DNA from: Byssothecium circinans
Taxonomy: Eukaryota > Ascomycota > Dothideomycetes > Pleosporales > Massarinaceae
Length of the DNA: 64,000 nucleotides
Direction: 5' to 3'
Assembly: GCA_010015675.1 (NCBI GenBank)
Contig: ML977003.1
Location: 306,440-370,439, forward strand
Below are positions 22,932 through 35,904 of this stretch, one piece after another. The stretch's first letter is position 1, and every line of letters starts with the position of its first letter. Both the position numbers and the translations under genes were made by a program. The notes below the pieces were generated by a model that did not search any database, was not told the origin of the DNA, and saw nothing but the letters and a program-made list of their open reading frames with translations.

Positions 22932-23597
22932 TCTGGAGACGAGAAGGCTGAAGGGCAGGAAACGAACAACGTATGTAAGAAAGGTGAGCGGGAAGATTAA
23001 GACAACGCTATATGCTTTCTGGCTGAAAGTCAGCAATATGAATGTCGCATTCCCACCATCGTCTCCATGGAGTAGGGGTATTTGGCTACTTATAGCACTT
23101 GAAGCCTCGCAGCTTGCGCGTAAGCTGACTTTCTGTGCGACAAACGAAAATATTTCTCGCGGCAGTGCGACACTGCAGGAACCGACGTAGCCCATGCATG
23201 CCAATCCTGCTCACTGCATTCAATCTATTTACTTGAACAAGTAATGATATGAGAGGCACGTGATGTTCGCTCAGTAGGGGTGGTGATTGGCTTAGGCATG
23301 ACGCTTCATCTAAACTGACCAATGAGGATAGGGGCGCGGCGAGCTAGAAGATTATTATGGCCTGGGGTCGGTGCAGAAAAAGGGGGGCTAACCACTATCC
23401 CTAATACTTCATGAATTGTTGCTATAGGTAGTATTAGGCAGCAGCCTCCATATAACCTACTAAGTCCCTGTAGAGTGGTAGGGAAACCGAGCCGAAGACT
23501 TCAGGGCCCCTACCATGCTTCCGCGAACGAATAGAGTGCCGAGAAATTTTGTCGGGTGCCTAATGGAAGATTATTTACTCCGTATGTACGCGTAAGC
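22932..23597. other. Intergenic region
   Basis: Promoter of the esterase and the 3' flank of the RCGE/CIPP gene. No gene seen. Confidence 0.4.
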
Positions 23598-26332
23598 TCA
23601 GTCTTTGCTAGCCCTCGCAGCCACCAAAGAGATCAGAATCGTGTTCGCCGTCATCATATATGCGCTGACACCAAACGCGCCTTGGAGATCCATCTTCAAG
23701 CACGCCCACAGAGCCCCAAACAACAAGCTTCCCATCAAAAACAGAATAAAGACCAACGTCATAATAATATCACCATTCCAACCTTCTTGAAAGTAGATAC
23801 CCCAGCCTTCAGCGGGCTCACTTGCTGATCCCTGAAGCTCACCGCAAATGCGCTTTGGCAACTTGTTTAGTATTGAAGTACTGCTCTCAGGAATACACGA
23901 GGGACGGATGAAGAAGTGCTGGAGAAATTTTGGGTCGATGGGTGGACCACCTGCGAGTGGACCTGCAGGGCTGCAGCGGTATTCTGCTTGGTTCGATGGC
24001 TCCACGCGCGACTGAGGTGGAATGCATTCGCAGAAATTCTTGCAGCAGCCGCTGTGGTGGCGCACCTCTACGCTTCCGCCTTCGTAAAGGTTGAGTTTGA
24101 TGAAGTGGATGGCAATTACTCTTCTTAAGGCTAGAAAAATGCGAAAACGACCGCGGCGGCATCGGAACAGTGTACCTAGGTAATGGAAAAACTTCCTGTC
24201 AGTGTCAATGTCATCGATGCAGTCCTGAGATAAACTATGCCCGAGATGTGCACTGCGGACGCACGATAGGAGGTGGAGACGTTTTGGCGCCCGTGGAGGA
24301 GCGCCTTGGGATGCGATTGGCGTCGTTCTGGCGTTGTGTTGTGGTAGTGAGCTCTGTTCAGGTGACCTTTGAAACACCGCCGCAAGGCTTGAGATAACTC
24401 TTCGATACCAAAGTATTGGCTGCGGATAAATTATTTTTTGGTTTGTACTGTTTGGAGAATAGGACGTCGTAGTGACTTCTCTTCCGCACAGTGTTTCCAT
24501 GGACGCTTTTAATTCGGATGTACCGCCAGTCTCGTATTCTCTAGCATCGGTTGTGAATTTTTCTCCGCATCTCTATGCTGGTCAATCATTGAATCCCAAT
24601 CACGGTAGATTTGATCACTTACGCAGTTCCACCTCAATCGTACCATGCCAGGATTCAACGGAGGCTCCAAACGCCCAATAGCAGTGCACATCTTCTTGGA
24701 AACATGGCCTACGCGGGATGCGGTGACGAAAAATATGCTGTGTATGGGTTGCGTCTCTTTCTTTTTGATGATGGCATCCTCTTCGGTGACTTGTGAAGGT
24801 TCTCTCAGTGCAAGATGTTGAAGCTCTGTTCGGAAGGCCTGGAGAGCGTTGCTCCTCATAAGAAACAACAAAAAGGAAACAATAGAGTCAACATCATAAC
24901 CCTCAACAAGTTTTTGTTCGCTGATGAGCTTAGCGCTGCTATCGTCTGCTTTCTTCGCAAGCCTGTACACTGCTCGTAGCTTTATTTGCTTCTCCAACGG
25001 GACCGTGGAAATTTTGAACTTGTAAAGGTTGACGATCCGTAACGATATTGTCGCGGCTTCTTTTGATATCAATCGCGACGCTTTGAACTCCAAGTAATCG
25101 GCTGCATCGCTTTCTAGTTGTGCAGAAAATTGTTGGATCAGTGTTTCGAGCGCTGATTGAAAAACCGTCGGTTCGAGGTCGACGTTCCCGGCGGCCTTCC
25201 GATATAGCCGCGTAAGAGTAGGTTCTATCAGGAAAAAAGCGAGTAGATCATCGCTGCCGATATCCTTTGTGGAACCTTTATCCGACGGTAATGACGAAGC
25301 GAGAGAGCGGGCTGAGAATACTGAGATAGCGTGCGATGCTCCCACAGACGTAGCATCATCCTCAACATGCTGCCAGTACTTTCGGGCTGATCTATCTTTA
25401 GTCTCGGGAAAGTCACCGAGAGAGTGAGGTTGAATGGACCACTCGCCCGAGTCACTTCTACCAACTTGCCATGCGGGTTCTTTGGCAATCACCGTCTTCT
25501 TGAATCCAGAATCCTTCTCCGGTGGTGATTTAGGTTCATCTTTTGGAGAGGTCTTCTTTTCCCATTCGTTTGGGAGACCATACAGAATAGTTGCGATGTC
25601 CGAGGTTTTCCACACCCCTACTGGCTGTTCGGAATATGCACAGGCCCAAGTTATAGCGACAAAAGTTGGCAGGAGCCCTAGATAAAGGCTCCACCACCGC
25701 CATAGAATACGCGCAGATGACGCACCATCCTTGTATTCAACTACGCAGTGGAGAGAAGGGTACAGTACAAGTGTAAGGGTACTTGCCACTGCCACAACAT
25801 CCCCCCTAAGACGCGGAAGGATGAGAAGGGATCCCCAACTTAGGCCACAAGGTCCTCGGGAGCCATTATCGAATATCTCGAAGGCCCACATCCTTTTTCT
25901 CGGTCGTAGTCGTCGAAGGGCTATAGCTACTAGTAAACCAAGCATTCGGATAGCACGGAAGATGCACATGCCCAGAAATATGTTCCAAACAATTATTTCT
26001 GTCATATCGCTCGTCAAAACGGAATGAATGACAGAAGCTCCACCCATACAAAGAGCAACGAGTAACAAGCTAAAGATTTCGAATAACAACCATGGGAAAG
26101 ATTGAGGCCGTCTGGGCTTGCTGTACATGCGCAGAGCACGCTCAATGTCTTCGATACGTTTGGCGAGCGCTGGAAAAATGCCCTCTTGTTCTTTCACGAA
26201 GGAAGCTGGAGGTCTGTTTTTGATAGTAGGGGTCAACTCTGCGTTGCTGCCGGATGGAGACTGGGGGAAGGATGCGTCCGGCCGAGATTGTGAACGTCGA
26301 GTGGAAGCCGAAGAATGCGTGACTGGCTTCAT
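23598..26332 (-). CDS. Large fungal membrane protein with an RCGE...CIPP C-terminal domain
   Basis: Exons 24623-26332 and 23598-24572 give 894 residues. The 50-nt intron (GTAAGT...CATAG) joins RLRWNC to RCGEKFTTDAREYETGG, restoring the W-x-C-x-CG motif. A Ser/Pro-rich N-terminus is followed by at least four membrane segments (WLLFEIFSLLLVALCMGGAS, IIVWNIFLGMCIFRAI, VVAVASTLTLVLYP, SLYLGLLPTFVAITWACAY). A 300-residue helical soluble part follows. The C-terminal domain has LLSCV, AIHFIKLNLYEGGSVEV, a cysteine cluster CCKNFCECIPP, EYRCSPAGPLAGGPPI and two final membrane segments. The C-terminal module recurs in fungal proteins of unknown function, often near HET or NACHT genes. The cysteines could bind zinc; this is inferred. 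Confidence 0.75.
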
Positions 26333-27179
26333 CTTTCCAGGTAAAAGGATGATTGTAAAGGATCCGAGTGTGGCCAGGCTGAGAGTTCGTAGGAAGATCC
26401 AGAACGCAAGCGAGACGTCGTGAGTTTAAGTAGTTCTCAGCCTGCAGGCAGCTGTATACGAGCACAGCCCCTCAGCCTTGTGCGCCAAGCCAATGAGTGA
26501 AAAGCGCGAGGCATTCGCACTTCATGAGAGATCCTCGAGAATCTGCCAGTGGATAGATTGGTACCATGAAAGGAATTGTTAATCGTCCTTTCGAGACTGC
26601 GCTGAGGAGTTCTAAAGATTGGCCACTTAAACTTTTTAGACGAACCCGCGTTGTTTGCGAGAGAAGAACCAGAAAAAAAAACCCTCTGAAGATATATTCA
26701 CAATCTCATCTGCATGTTACGTGAGTATGTCTTCCCCGGGCCTCGGGGCCGAATGCAATAGCAGCACGAATTAAACTGGAATTCGTCAACGACCGTGTCT
26801 GTTGAACAAGCGCCTGACTATGCTTGAGTATAAAGAAGTCATTTGTACGCATATTCGAGGTCGCTTAAAGCTCAGTGAGTTGGCCTGCTTTCACATCGGC
26901 CCGCGGTTTGTTATTCATCAGTGAGGTCGAGTGAAAGGGCGTGATGCGCATCGAGAATCATGTGTAGTGAAAGCGTAGTGACCGTTGGCTGTCGCAGTGT
27001 ACATATGTCGTTATATTTCATCGCACTCCCAGCACATACACATGAATCCCCTCAGCCGGAGAACCGCAGCTCAAACTCTCGCTCAGACACAACCACGACC
27101 TCAATCCTGACCAAGTCCCGCACGCACCACCATAACTAGCCCAAGTCCTCTCATTCATACACATCCCCGCAGATACCTC
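26333..27179. other. Intergenic region
   Basis: 847 bp between divergent genes. No gene or clear signal was recognised. Confidence 0.4.
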
Positions 27180-28349
27180 ATGACGGAAGTCTCTTTCCCA
27201 TCAACACAACCTCGTCGTATCAAGTCCAACGTGTCTTATCCCGTACAGGACCTTCTTCCGAAAACTGAGCATGATGATTTCATCATTTAGCAATTCAAGC
27301 AATCCGAACCATCCAGCCACAAAGACACATTCACGCCGCTAGAATGCTTGCGGTTTAAACATGATCCTAAGAGCGAACCGGGGGGTAAGCACGTCCACCA
27401 CCTCTTAGCGGGAACGCAGCGGACTACTGCCCAGTCTGTACGGTTCAGGCCATCCTCGACGTCCTGAAACTCATACTAAAAGCATGTACATCTTTGGGGG
27501 GCCCTTGTAACATTGTCTGTGGGGAATGGTATCGGACGAAAGTGGGCGAGACCATGTTACGGTTGTGGAGAAAAGCTCGGTTGGAGCTGCAAGACGCTGT
27601 GGACAATTTAAACGAGCAAGTGATTGCTGACAAGGCGTGGGAGTCGAAGAATGAGGCGAAAGCCGGATATTGTAAACACACGTACTCGGCACAGGAGGTG
27701 ATGAAGCTCTTCCAAGAGAGCTACAAATACCCTTCAGGCCCCTCTCGACCGAGTCCACAGCACAACGTGCCCAAACGTATCCGAGAAAAAAAAGACCGTC
27801 CGATTCGCCGAGGTCGCAACCATCCTCGAGGACCAGCGGAAAGTCCACTCAAAGGTGGAGAACGGTGGGCGTGCGGGCTATCTCTTCGATCGACTGAATC
27901 CTGCGTACACTCCGGCCACTGGGTATCTCAGGTTAGTGAAGGCCATCTCAATACTAGTTTCATGACGGATCCTATGTATAGCTTCGAGCAGTGCAAGGTT
28001 CTGTTCACGAATTCCATCAAAGCCTTGTTCGCCTGCGACGACGTGATGCCCAAGCTTCGAAGGCTGCATCGCGACGCATGCGCGTAAGGAGCAAATCATA
28101 CACTCCATTGAGAATGAAGTTATGCGACAACCAGAGGATTGGCGGAAGGACTGGCTTTATGAGGTGGAGAAGTCCTATGGCGTTGCCCTTGTCGGCAACA
28201 AAAATGGCGTATCAGAGCTGTGCCTCTTGGACGGACAATACAGCGGGGGACCACTAATGAAATATATAGAGGGCAAGTGGATTCCAATGAGGATGAGCAA
28301 AGGCGAGAGTCTGGCACGGGCTGTCGAAGGCCTTGATTTGAAGCCTTAG
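27180..28349 (+). pseudogene. Broken member of the acidic C-x-H/CPxC family
   Basis: ATG at 27180 and a TAG at 28347-28349 are in the same frame, but the frame between is broken. There is a TAG at 27288-27290 (codon 37, in DDFII-stop-QFKQ). A frame change near 27405 leads into ADYCPVCTVQAILDVLKLIL. A run of eight A at 27786-27793 shifts the frame back to KTVRFAEVATILEDQRKV. A likely 50-nt intron at 27932-27981 leads to SFEQCKVLFTNSIKALF, then another shift near 28050 to RKEQIIHSIENEVMRQPEDW. The CPVC motif, the QCK segment and the C-terminal IIHSIE segment parallel the intact neighbour at 29041-30212 (YCPVC, QCKLYMV, IVAHIER). The changes may be mutations or, for the A run, a sequencing error. 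Confidence 0.65.
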
Positions 28350-29040
28350 GAGATGAACGTGTGAGCAATGTTGACACGCAGTAAATCTGAGGAAGGTATT
28401 GTATAGATCCTGAGATATAGATTAGGTGGCAGGGCAATAAACGAAGACAGTTTCAATGCATGGTGGATGAAAATGTGAAGGAGTGTGTCTGCATTTGAGG
28501 GTCATTGGCGCTAACCTATAGTGGTGTTAGCGTGGTTACATAATAGCGTAAAAATATGTGACGCATCATCAATCACATGGGCAAGTCTCCGCCAACCTTT
28601 TACTCCTGACCCATAGCCATATACGAGTGCTTTCAAAACGCTACTTTGACCCACCAGCGGAATTATCGTCTGTCTTGTGCCTCCTCTACGGCCGGCCGCT
28701 GTCCAGGTATGGCAGCCCCGGCACAGTCGCCATGAACACGCTCAGAAACGACTCAACCAACACGCTCCATCCAAGGGAACGAATCCGTCTCACAGACATG
28801 CGACGGGACAGCAGCCTTCAGGATTCACTTTTCACAGCTCGTGATTGATGCAGCCATCCACTGTTGTAAGACCTTCCAAAAGCCACATTGTGCACGGATT
28901 GAACAAGTGAACAATGCCGCGTTTGTCTCACAACTGTGCATTTCGCTTATCTAATCTAGGTTTATTATCTACTCGTCTGTTCACATAAGGCTTCTTCCAA
29001 CAACTGCCACAGGAGAACCAACACTCATTCAGCCATCAAC
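28350..29040. other. Spacer between tandem paralogues
   Basis: 691 bp with the promoter of the downstream paralogue. A 97-codon open frame at 28558-28848 has no support. Confidence 0.4.
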
Positions 29041-30212
29041 ATGACAAAATACGCACACATATCTTTCGGTTTTATGCGGCCTACGTACTCGCCGCGGTGT
29101 GTATTCTCGGAAGAACACATGGACATGTACGTCGACTGGCTACAAAATTCATGCAAAATGGATAGCATACAACATGCAAATGCGCCATTCCCGACTGCGC
29201 GCGAGTTCAACGCATTCATCAGGGCACAGGGCCCAAGGTATCCTCAGGCAATTCAACCTTGTCAGCATCCGCGCCATCCGCTTGACACCTCCTCGACAAA
29301 GTACTGTCCTGTGTGTTTCTTCAAGATGCATGTGAACTACATCAAGTTCATTGATGTTGCCTGGCAAAAAAAGGGCGCGCCATGGGTTGGAAACAAGGCC
29401 GACCAAGCGTATACGGAAATGAAACATGCGCGTTCTATTGCGCGAATGGTTCTCGCGAACGACATGGATTTTGTGGAAAGCTTGGCCAAGAGGGAGCGCG
29501 ATTGGAACGAGCATCATCCTTCTCATGACACAAGCAAAACCTACTCATATTGTAGGGTCCTGGACATGTATCACAAGTGGATGGACAGTAAACCTGCCGT
29601 ACCACGAAACATCCGCCGCCCCGACCGTAAGATTACATTCAAGAATGACACACCTGACTTCACTGTTGAAAAGAGACGTCCTCCGGAGCTTTGGCGTCGC
29701 CGTAGCCCTCATTATACCGCTGGTCGGCACGCATCTCCCTCGACAGAAGGCTGGGAAGACACCTCTGGCTCTTCAAGCTACGTCAGCATGCTCATGCAAT
29801 GCAAGCTCTATATGGTCCAATCTGCTGAACATATGGCGGAAACAAGCAGCATTCCCCGGAATGCAATCTATGTCGGACTTCTCGGTAACTACGATCATCA
29901 GGCCGAGATTGTAGCGCATATTGAGCGAATGCATCAGCAAGCCTCAAACCCACAAGGCTTTGTTAGGGGTTTGAAGAATTCTGACGCCATTTTTGTGCTC
30001 AAGCGTGAAGTCGAAGTGCACGACTCAAGGAAAGAGATCACTATTGCTGATGTTCGGCCGGTGGCCTTGGAGCAGGATGCAGGTGAAGTGAGTTGTCTTC
30101 CTTTCGCATCTAGAGCTCAAGTGCCTCGAGTGCTAATCTTTCCAAGCCATTGAGACCATCGCAGTGGGATGTAAAGTCTGACCCTGGCGACGACGAAATG
30201 GATTGGGAATAG
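29041..30212 (+). CDS. Acidic C-x-H/CPxC family protein, intact paralogue
   Basis: Exons 29041-30087 and 30147-30212 give 370 residues. The 59-nt intron has GTGAGT, a GCTAAT branch site and CCAAG. Splicing yields the acidic end SDPGDDEMDWE in place of a frame that runs on. Landmarks shared with 54855-55991 are C-x-H (CQH), CPVC 19 residues later, a long helical middle, RDWNEHHP, then KITFKNDTPDF and LWRRRSPHYTAG. The Cys/His set could bind a metal. There is no signal peptide or membrane segment. I do not know a function. It appears to be a duplicated, lineage-restricted fungal family, with a broken copy directly upstream. Confidence 0.75.
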
Positions 30213-30396
30213 CCTGCTCTATCATCCAAAGTGACTATTGAGTCGCCATAGGATTTGGTTATATGCTCGTATACAAGTAAGTGGCAATAATTTGCGGGAA
30301 CGACAATCATTGATTATATGAACCTGGGGAATCTACACCACAAATCTCAGATGCTAACGTGCCACAGTCTTCCATGAGCCAGCCATCGTCCCTTAA

Positions 30397-30812
30397 TCAG
30401 AAGCATCTCCCTTTCAGGAAGATCTTGAACTCCTCACAAACATCACCATTGTCATCTTTCACCTTCTTGCGCCCATTTCCAATGCGAACACAGACCTTAT
30501 TTAACACCAATCCACCCTTGAATTCATAAGAACTCGCGTTGTCGCCGACTACGGCGCAGTCGAGCTGTGGAGGAATCTTGCCGCCGGTAGCATGGTTGAT
30601 GCAGAGCGAATTTACGGTTGCAAACCCGGTGTCTCGAAGAGGCTAGGACGTGGCATCAGTAAAGCGGGAGAGGCGTGGTGGAAGGACGGAAGGAGGCATA
30701 CAGTGCATTTTGGGTCGTTACAACGGACCCTTGAGAAGTTTGTGCTCGATGGTAGGGCACAGGTTGGAAGTGTGACGAGCGAGGCGGTAAGGAGGATGGC
30801 AAGGGTCTTCAT
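30397..30812 (-). CDS. Small cysteine-rich secreted protein, effector-like
   Basis: Exons 30702-30812 and 30397-30642 give 118 residues. The 59-nt intron is GTATGC...TACTGAT...CCTAG, phase 0, with a stop-free join at CNDPKCT/PLRDTGFATV. The signal peptide is MKTLAILLTASLVTLPTCAL. The mature part is about 98 residues with seven cysteines: RC, KC, SLC, LDC, KVC, DVC and RC just before the end. A basic NGRKKVKDD stretch lies before the last two. There is no recognised domain. Size, secretion and cysteine content are typical of plant-interaction or antimicrobial secreted proteins of fungi, but that role is an inference. The odd cysteine count leaves one unpaired or available for a dimer. Confidence 0.75.
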
Positions 30813-33487
30813 AGTAGCAATGGAGAGCTGTTTGCATATAAAACAAAAATTGTTTGCGTTACCAAAGTGCGTTTTCGTGATGTTTGGACGGATTGTACTA
30901 TCCACTTGAGCGATCTGGAATCGCTTTTATACTGTGCGCAATGTTTACGGGCCTATTGTCTTGCTTGTTTGCGTGTTTTCATCTTTCCGGCTTCAATGAC
31001 TGCCGTGGACAGCAGATGTGGCATAATGCTTCACCCGTCTCGAGATCCTCTCCGAGAGGAATTGATTGGGATATGACAGTCGTTGTGATCTTGCGTCGGG
31101 ACGAAGGTGTAAGTAACTGGGTCAATTCTATTCCGAGGTAGCCGCAAAGATACGCGCCCGGCACAAGCGTCTATGTGGTACGTAGGCATCCTCGAGCTAG
31201 AAAACACAACTTATTCTTAACATTTTTAATCGTGTAGACATGCACTTTTTACACCGGTTTCTTGAAGGCGATGGGACGATGACATCACTAGATATCACAG
31301 CGCTAGCGATCAAAACGGTTAGCGCGTGTTAGCGCCGAAGGTTGAGAGAAATTGCGTCCCTGCCCTTCAGAAAACGTTCACAACACCACCTCTATCATCT
31401 CAGCAAAACAACGACTCCAATCAGCTCAATTCGAAGATTGATGAGCCGTTTTGACTCAGTCTCTTTCTTCTCGAGCGCTTGTGCTTCGGGGAAGAAGTCG
31501 CCCCTCACCGTGGATCCACTTCTGTCGGCCATATCCGACACATACACATCCCTTAGCATAGCGACCTTCTGCGCACGGGATAAATCGACCACACGCTCTT
31601 TGCAAATCAGACGAGCTTCAGTATCGTCCGTCCTGCAGCAGGAAGGGAGCGCCCCGCAGGTGCTCGGGGTCGGCAACGAGTCCCTTTCCGGTCTCAAAAG
31701 CCTTCACGATTGTATTACCCGAGCAAGCCTTTCCACCACCATGCAGTTCCCACAGGTGCTGGAGCACGAGGAATGAGAAAAGGCGGTTCCTCGAAGGCAG
31801 GTGTGAGCGAAATGTTCTCCGTCGTGTATAGATGTGTCAATAGAAGTGCCATATCCTACCAATGCACTTCCATCAGCGCCTATATCGCACGCCCCACCCA
31901 CCCTCAAGTATTTCCACTATACTTTTCGAGAAGGTCTAGAGTGCAGCGATTGTGCGATGGGTTAGTCTAAGGCCGATGGATCAGCATAGATAACCGACGT
32001 CTCCTCCCAAAGCCACATTCGTGGGGGCTTCCATTAGATATTCTTTGCATTCGATGTACCGGGCAGATGTGTAACTTGAGGATGTCGATTCTGCTTTCCC
32101 ATCATACCCAGTTATTGACCATGTTCGACGCTAGAGGTGGCTTTACAAACATGCGAGCCACGGATATTGAAGACGTGCAACGGAGCGAGATAGAAGAGGC
32201 AGGTGTATCACAGCCACATGTGTAACTCGGCGATCTATCGTCCAAGCCCCTTAGTCAAACAACTTGGTGATACCCGTTCCACGTCACCCAGTTGGAGCTT
32301 GCTGCATGCCGCCAATCGTTCCGCCTGGACCTTCAAAGTTCCAAAAAAACAACGTCGAATCGCGGCCTAGTGGTTATTTTGAAGAGTTGCGGGTGGAGTT
32401 GGAGATGGATGGTCGGTAACGGTCTCTGGCGGTGAAAATACTCTACTCACTGTTGGCCCCACCAGCACAGCACGGAATCCTCTAAGAAAGCACGACTCAC
32501 CATATAACGCACGGAGTGTAAAACGGATGAGGATGGTCGCCGATTTACAGACACTAAGAGCGATAGCAGGCCATTACACTTACACAAAGATCCCGTGGCG
32601 GTCGCGGGCTGATTACCACGCACTACATTTCTGCTGTTCATAGTTGAGTATATCCACCAGTGACCGGGCCAGCAAAACAAACAACACAGGGATCGGTTAG
32701 AGTAGACGGGTAGGTAGGCGGGGTAGCTCCATCGCTCGAATTGCCCCTCGGATGAGTCCTGCCAATTCGCCAGGAGAGGTGAGGTCGCATTAAGCAGCGG
32801 GTTCGTGCCTGGTATGCTTAAGCAACTGGGATAGCTTGTCTTCGCATCGACATGGTAGGCGTTGGCTTTGCCGGCAACAAGAGGAGATAAGCAAGCACAA
32901 CGTTCGCCAATTGTCGCCCCGTTCCGCCCACCAGAGCTTTGCTCGGAGGATATGCTCGAAAGCTCCATTCATCGACGATTCGGGAAGGTGTTGAGCTAAG
33001 CGACAATTTGGAGCTCTAGGCCAGTTCCACGCCCCGGCATATACCGCTTGGCAGGGCCAGCATCACCATGGAAATTGCCATCGTTTTTTGATCGAATTGG
33101 CGAGGGATAGATTAAATACCACACTGCCCGAAACAACAAGCGCCAGCGGCGTGCTGCTGCGGTATCGTTGCTCCAAACGAAACGCCGTGGACATGCCTGT
33201 TCTGTGCATGTAGTCCTGTTATCAACGTGGGAACGGTCGCCGTGGTCCAAAAGCAATATTAATCCACTATAAGGTTGCAGCCGGTCACATGGGAGCTTCC
33301 GTTTCTTGACCTGGTCTCCGATGGCCAAAGAAGAACTATCGTGAATTGCTGGATCAAGACGAGAGCTGTAGCGCATATAAGAAGTCGGACCATCTTCGCT
33401 CTCTGACCTGCTCCTCATCAGCTTCAAGATCGTCTTCAGCCGCTTCTCGATAATCACTCAAGATCCATACCGTCGTTCGCCGTAATC
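30813..33487. other. Long region without a convincing gene
   Basis: 2.7 kb. A 100-codon minus-strand frame at 31395-31697 reads like ordinary protein (DLSRAQKVAMLRDVYVSDMA) but has no partner exon or family, so I leave it uncalled. The right end contains the promoter of the metalloprotease gene. Confidence 0.35.
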
Positions 33488-34586
33488 ATGAAGCTCTTCT
33501 CCATCGCTGCCATTGCCGCCTTGGCCAACGCTGCCTCGGTCGATCTCTCTAAGCGTGCTGATGCCCTCGATGTCAAGCTTGAACTGACGGGCAACACTGC
33601 CGTCAGGGCCAAGATCACCAACACTGGATCTGAGGCTATCAAGGTCCTCAAGACCGGTTCTTTCCTCAGCAAGGTTCCCGTCGAGAAAGCTACCATCTTC
33701 GCGAGCGGTAAGTGATCCCATGGATGGAACTGCTTTAGAGGAGTTTGCTCATCCATATACAGGCAGCGACAAGGTCGAGTTCCAGGGTGTCAAGCTCCGC
33801 GTGGACACCACCTCTCCCATTGCTGAGGATGATTTCCAGGTCATCCAAGCTGGCCAAACCATCGAGGCTGCATGGGACATTGCTGAGGTCCACGACCTTT
33901 CCGCCGGTGGTGCTTTCGACGTAGTTGCCGCTGGCAACCTCAACACCGCCGCTCTCGACTCCACTGAGATCTCCGGTATCGTCAGCTACAGCTCCAACAC
34001 CGTCTCGGCCAAGGTCGACGGCAAGGCTGCTGCTGCTGTCCGCCGCAGCTTTAAGCGATCTGCCGTTCAGTCCGACTGCACCGGCAGCCGAAGGACTTCT
34101 ACTACCACCGCTCTCTCCAACTGCGCCGCCCTTGCTCGCGCCGCCTCCTCGGCCGCTTCCTCCAACACTGCCAAGGTACAGGAGTACTTCAAGTCTACCA
34201 GCTCCAGCACCATTTCCACCCTCCAAACCGTCTTCAACCGTATCGCCACCGAGTGCGGCTCTACCACCTCTGGTGCTTCAAGGACTTACTGCACTGACTC
34301 CTACGGCTACTGCACCAGCAACGTCCTTGCTTACACCATCCCTTCCCTCAGCCTCATCACCAACTGCAACTTGTACCACACTGCTCTCCCTGCTCTCACC
34401 AGGACCTGCCACGCCCAGGATCAGGCTACCACCACTCTCCACGAGGCCACCCACTTGACTCAGGTCAAAGGCACTGACGACCATGGCTACGGATATGCCG
34501 CTGCCACCAGGCTTTCCACTTCCCAAGCTCTTGACAACGCTGACTCCTACGCTCTTTTCTCTAACGCCATATACGTTGGCTGCTAG
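33488..34586 (+). CDS. Deuterolysin (M35) secreted metalloprotease
   Basis: Exons 33488-33707 and 33763-34586 give 347 residues; the 55-nt intron is GTAAGT...TACAG. The signal peptide MKLFSIAAIAALANA is followed by a propeptide of about 160 residues that ends near a dibasic FKR site, then the catalytic domain. The aspzincin motifs are HEATH at residues 300-304 and GTDDHGYGY downstream, which supplies the third zinc ligand Asp. Six or more cysteines in the mature part match the disulfides of the family. It cleaves basic proteins outside the cell and is usually induced when protein is the nitrogen source. Codon use is strongly C-ending, suggesting high expression. The stop is TAG. Confidence 0.95.
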
Positions 34587-35904
34587 GCGCTTTTCCTACG
34601 GTTTGGCGGGGATGGATCGGAGTGATTGGCACTTGAGGCGATTGATGATGATTTGTCACGCGCTTGAAGTTGGATTCGCTTCTGAACTTGTAGTATCCGA
34701 ACTTGTAGCTGAAATGAAAACTTTTGGTCGTAGATGCTTTAGATCCAAGTTGGCTTTTCTTTTTTCCAGCCCCCACTCTTCGACCATGTACGACAGTCGG
34801 TTTCGCTCAATGTCGTGTTCATTCCCGACCCTTAACCCTTCTCCTCCATCTCATGCAGCCTTCGTCAAATACCCAGCTCGTTGAGGCGCATCCATCTCTT
34901 TCTCCTATCTTTTCAGTTTTACCGCAATCATTCCAGCACGATCCTTACGTAGTTCGCCCTCACAAAAAGTGCGTGTCTTGATACTCATTTTCCCAGCTCT
35001 TGCAAAAATTCGATCTACCCGCGTAGTAAGTCAATGCCGTCTTCCAAGCCCCCAAAGAATTTGGGAACTGCGGGTTGATATAGTTGAGATTTGAGTACCT
35101 TGATGGTGCACTAGGAATATGGGACTAGAAGATTAGGGGACTAGAGCCGGGTTGGACTACTGTGATTTGGTTAGGATATAGCTCGTGCTGAGACTACGCT
35201 CCGGAGACAACGTTTTTTTACTTTTAAGTAGAGCGTATTCGATGTCAGGGTTTGAGAATCTGGAATGTTGAAGGTTGTAAATAGGTGTGACTTGATCGTA
35301 TCGTCGAGGCAAATATGCTACACAAGGTATAATCGAATCGCACCACGTTTAATATATTGTTCAAACAAGTTACGACTGAGAAAGGAATTTTAAAGAGAGC
35401 TTAGTGGGAAGTATATAAGTATATATAGGTGTATCTGTGTCAAACGGTCATGAGGTGCATGTCGAAAGATAAGGATGGATGACGCGAGACCCAATCAAAG
35501 TGACATGTGACATGGGAGAGAAGATAACTTCCAACTTTTAAAGTTTTGAGGATCGTGGACGTGTTGGCGTTGGCGGAAGAATTCTATTTATGTTCCGGAA
35601 GTATGGAATGAATCCCAAAATAGGTACTTGAACCAAGGGGAAGCTGCTGGGTACCGCAGAGTATCCGCAGGACGTCTGCGAGTCACACTATCAGAGTCAC
35701 GTCCAGATGTGTGTGTTGGGCTACGGGTGCGGGGTGGGGAGATAACAGTGTAGCTTTGTTCAGAGTCCTTAGCCACGCTTCAAAAGTATGTAGATAGATG
35801 TTTTAATGTGGGGTTTGGGGCTGCATGAGACCTGGGGGCTGATGAGTATTATTTATGCCTGGAGTATGAGACTACCGATCTCCCAATTACCGCAGGGTTG
35901 ACGT
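34587..35904. other. Intergenic region
   Basis: 1.3 kb between the convergent metalloprotease and HET genes. An AT-rich TATA-type run lies at about 35411-35430. No gene seen. Confidence 0.4.

Noticed and set aside
31395..31697. 100-codon minus-strand frame, protein-like composition
   Set aside because: There is no domain, no convincing intron to extend it and no neighbour evidence.
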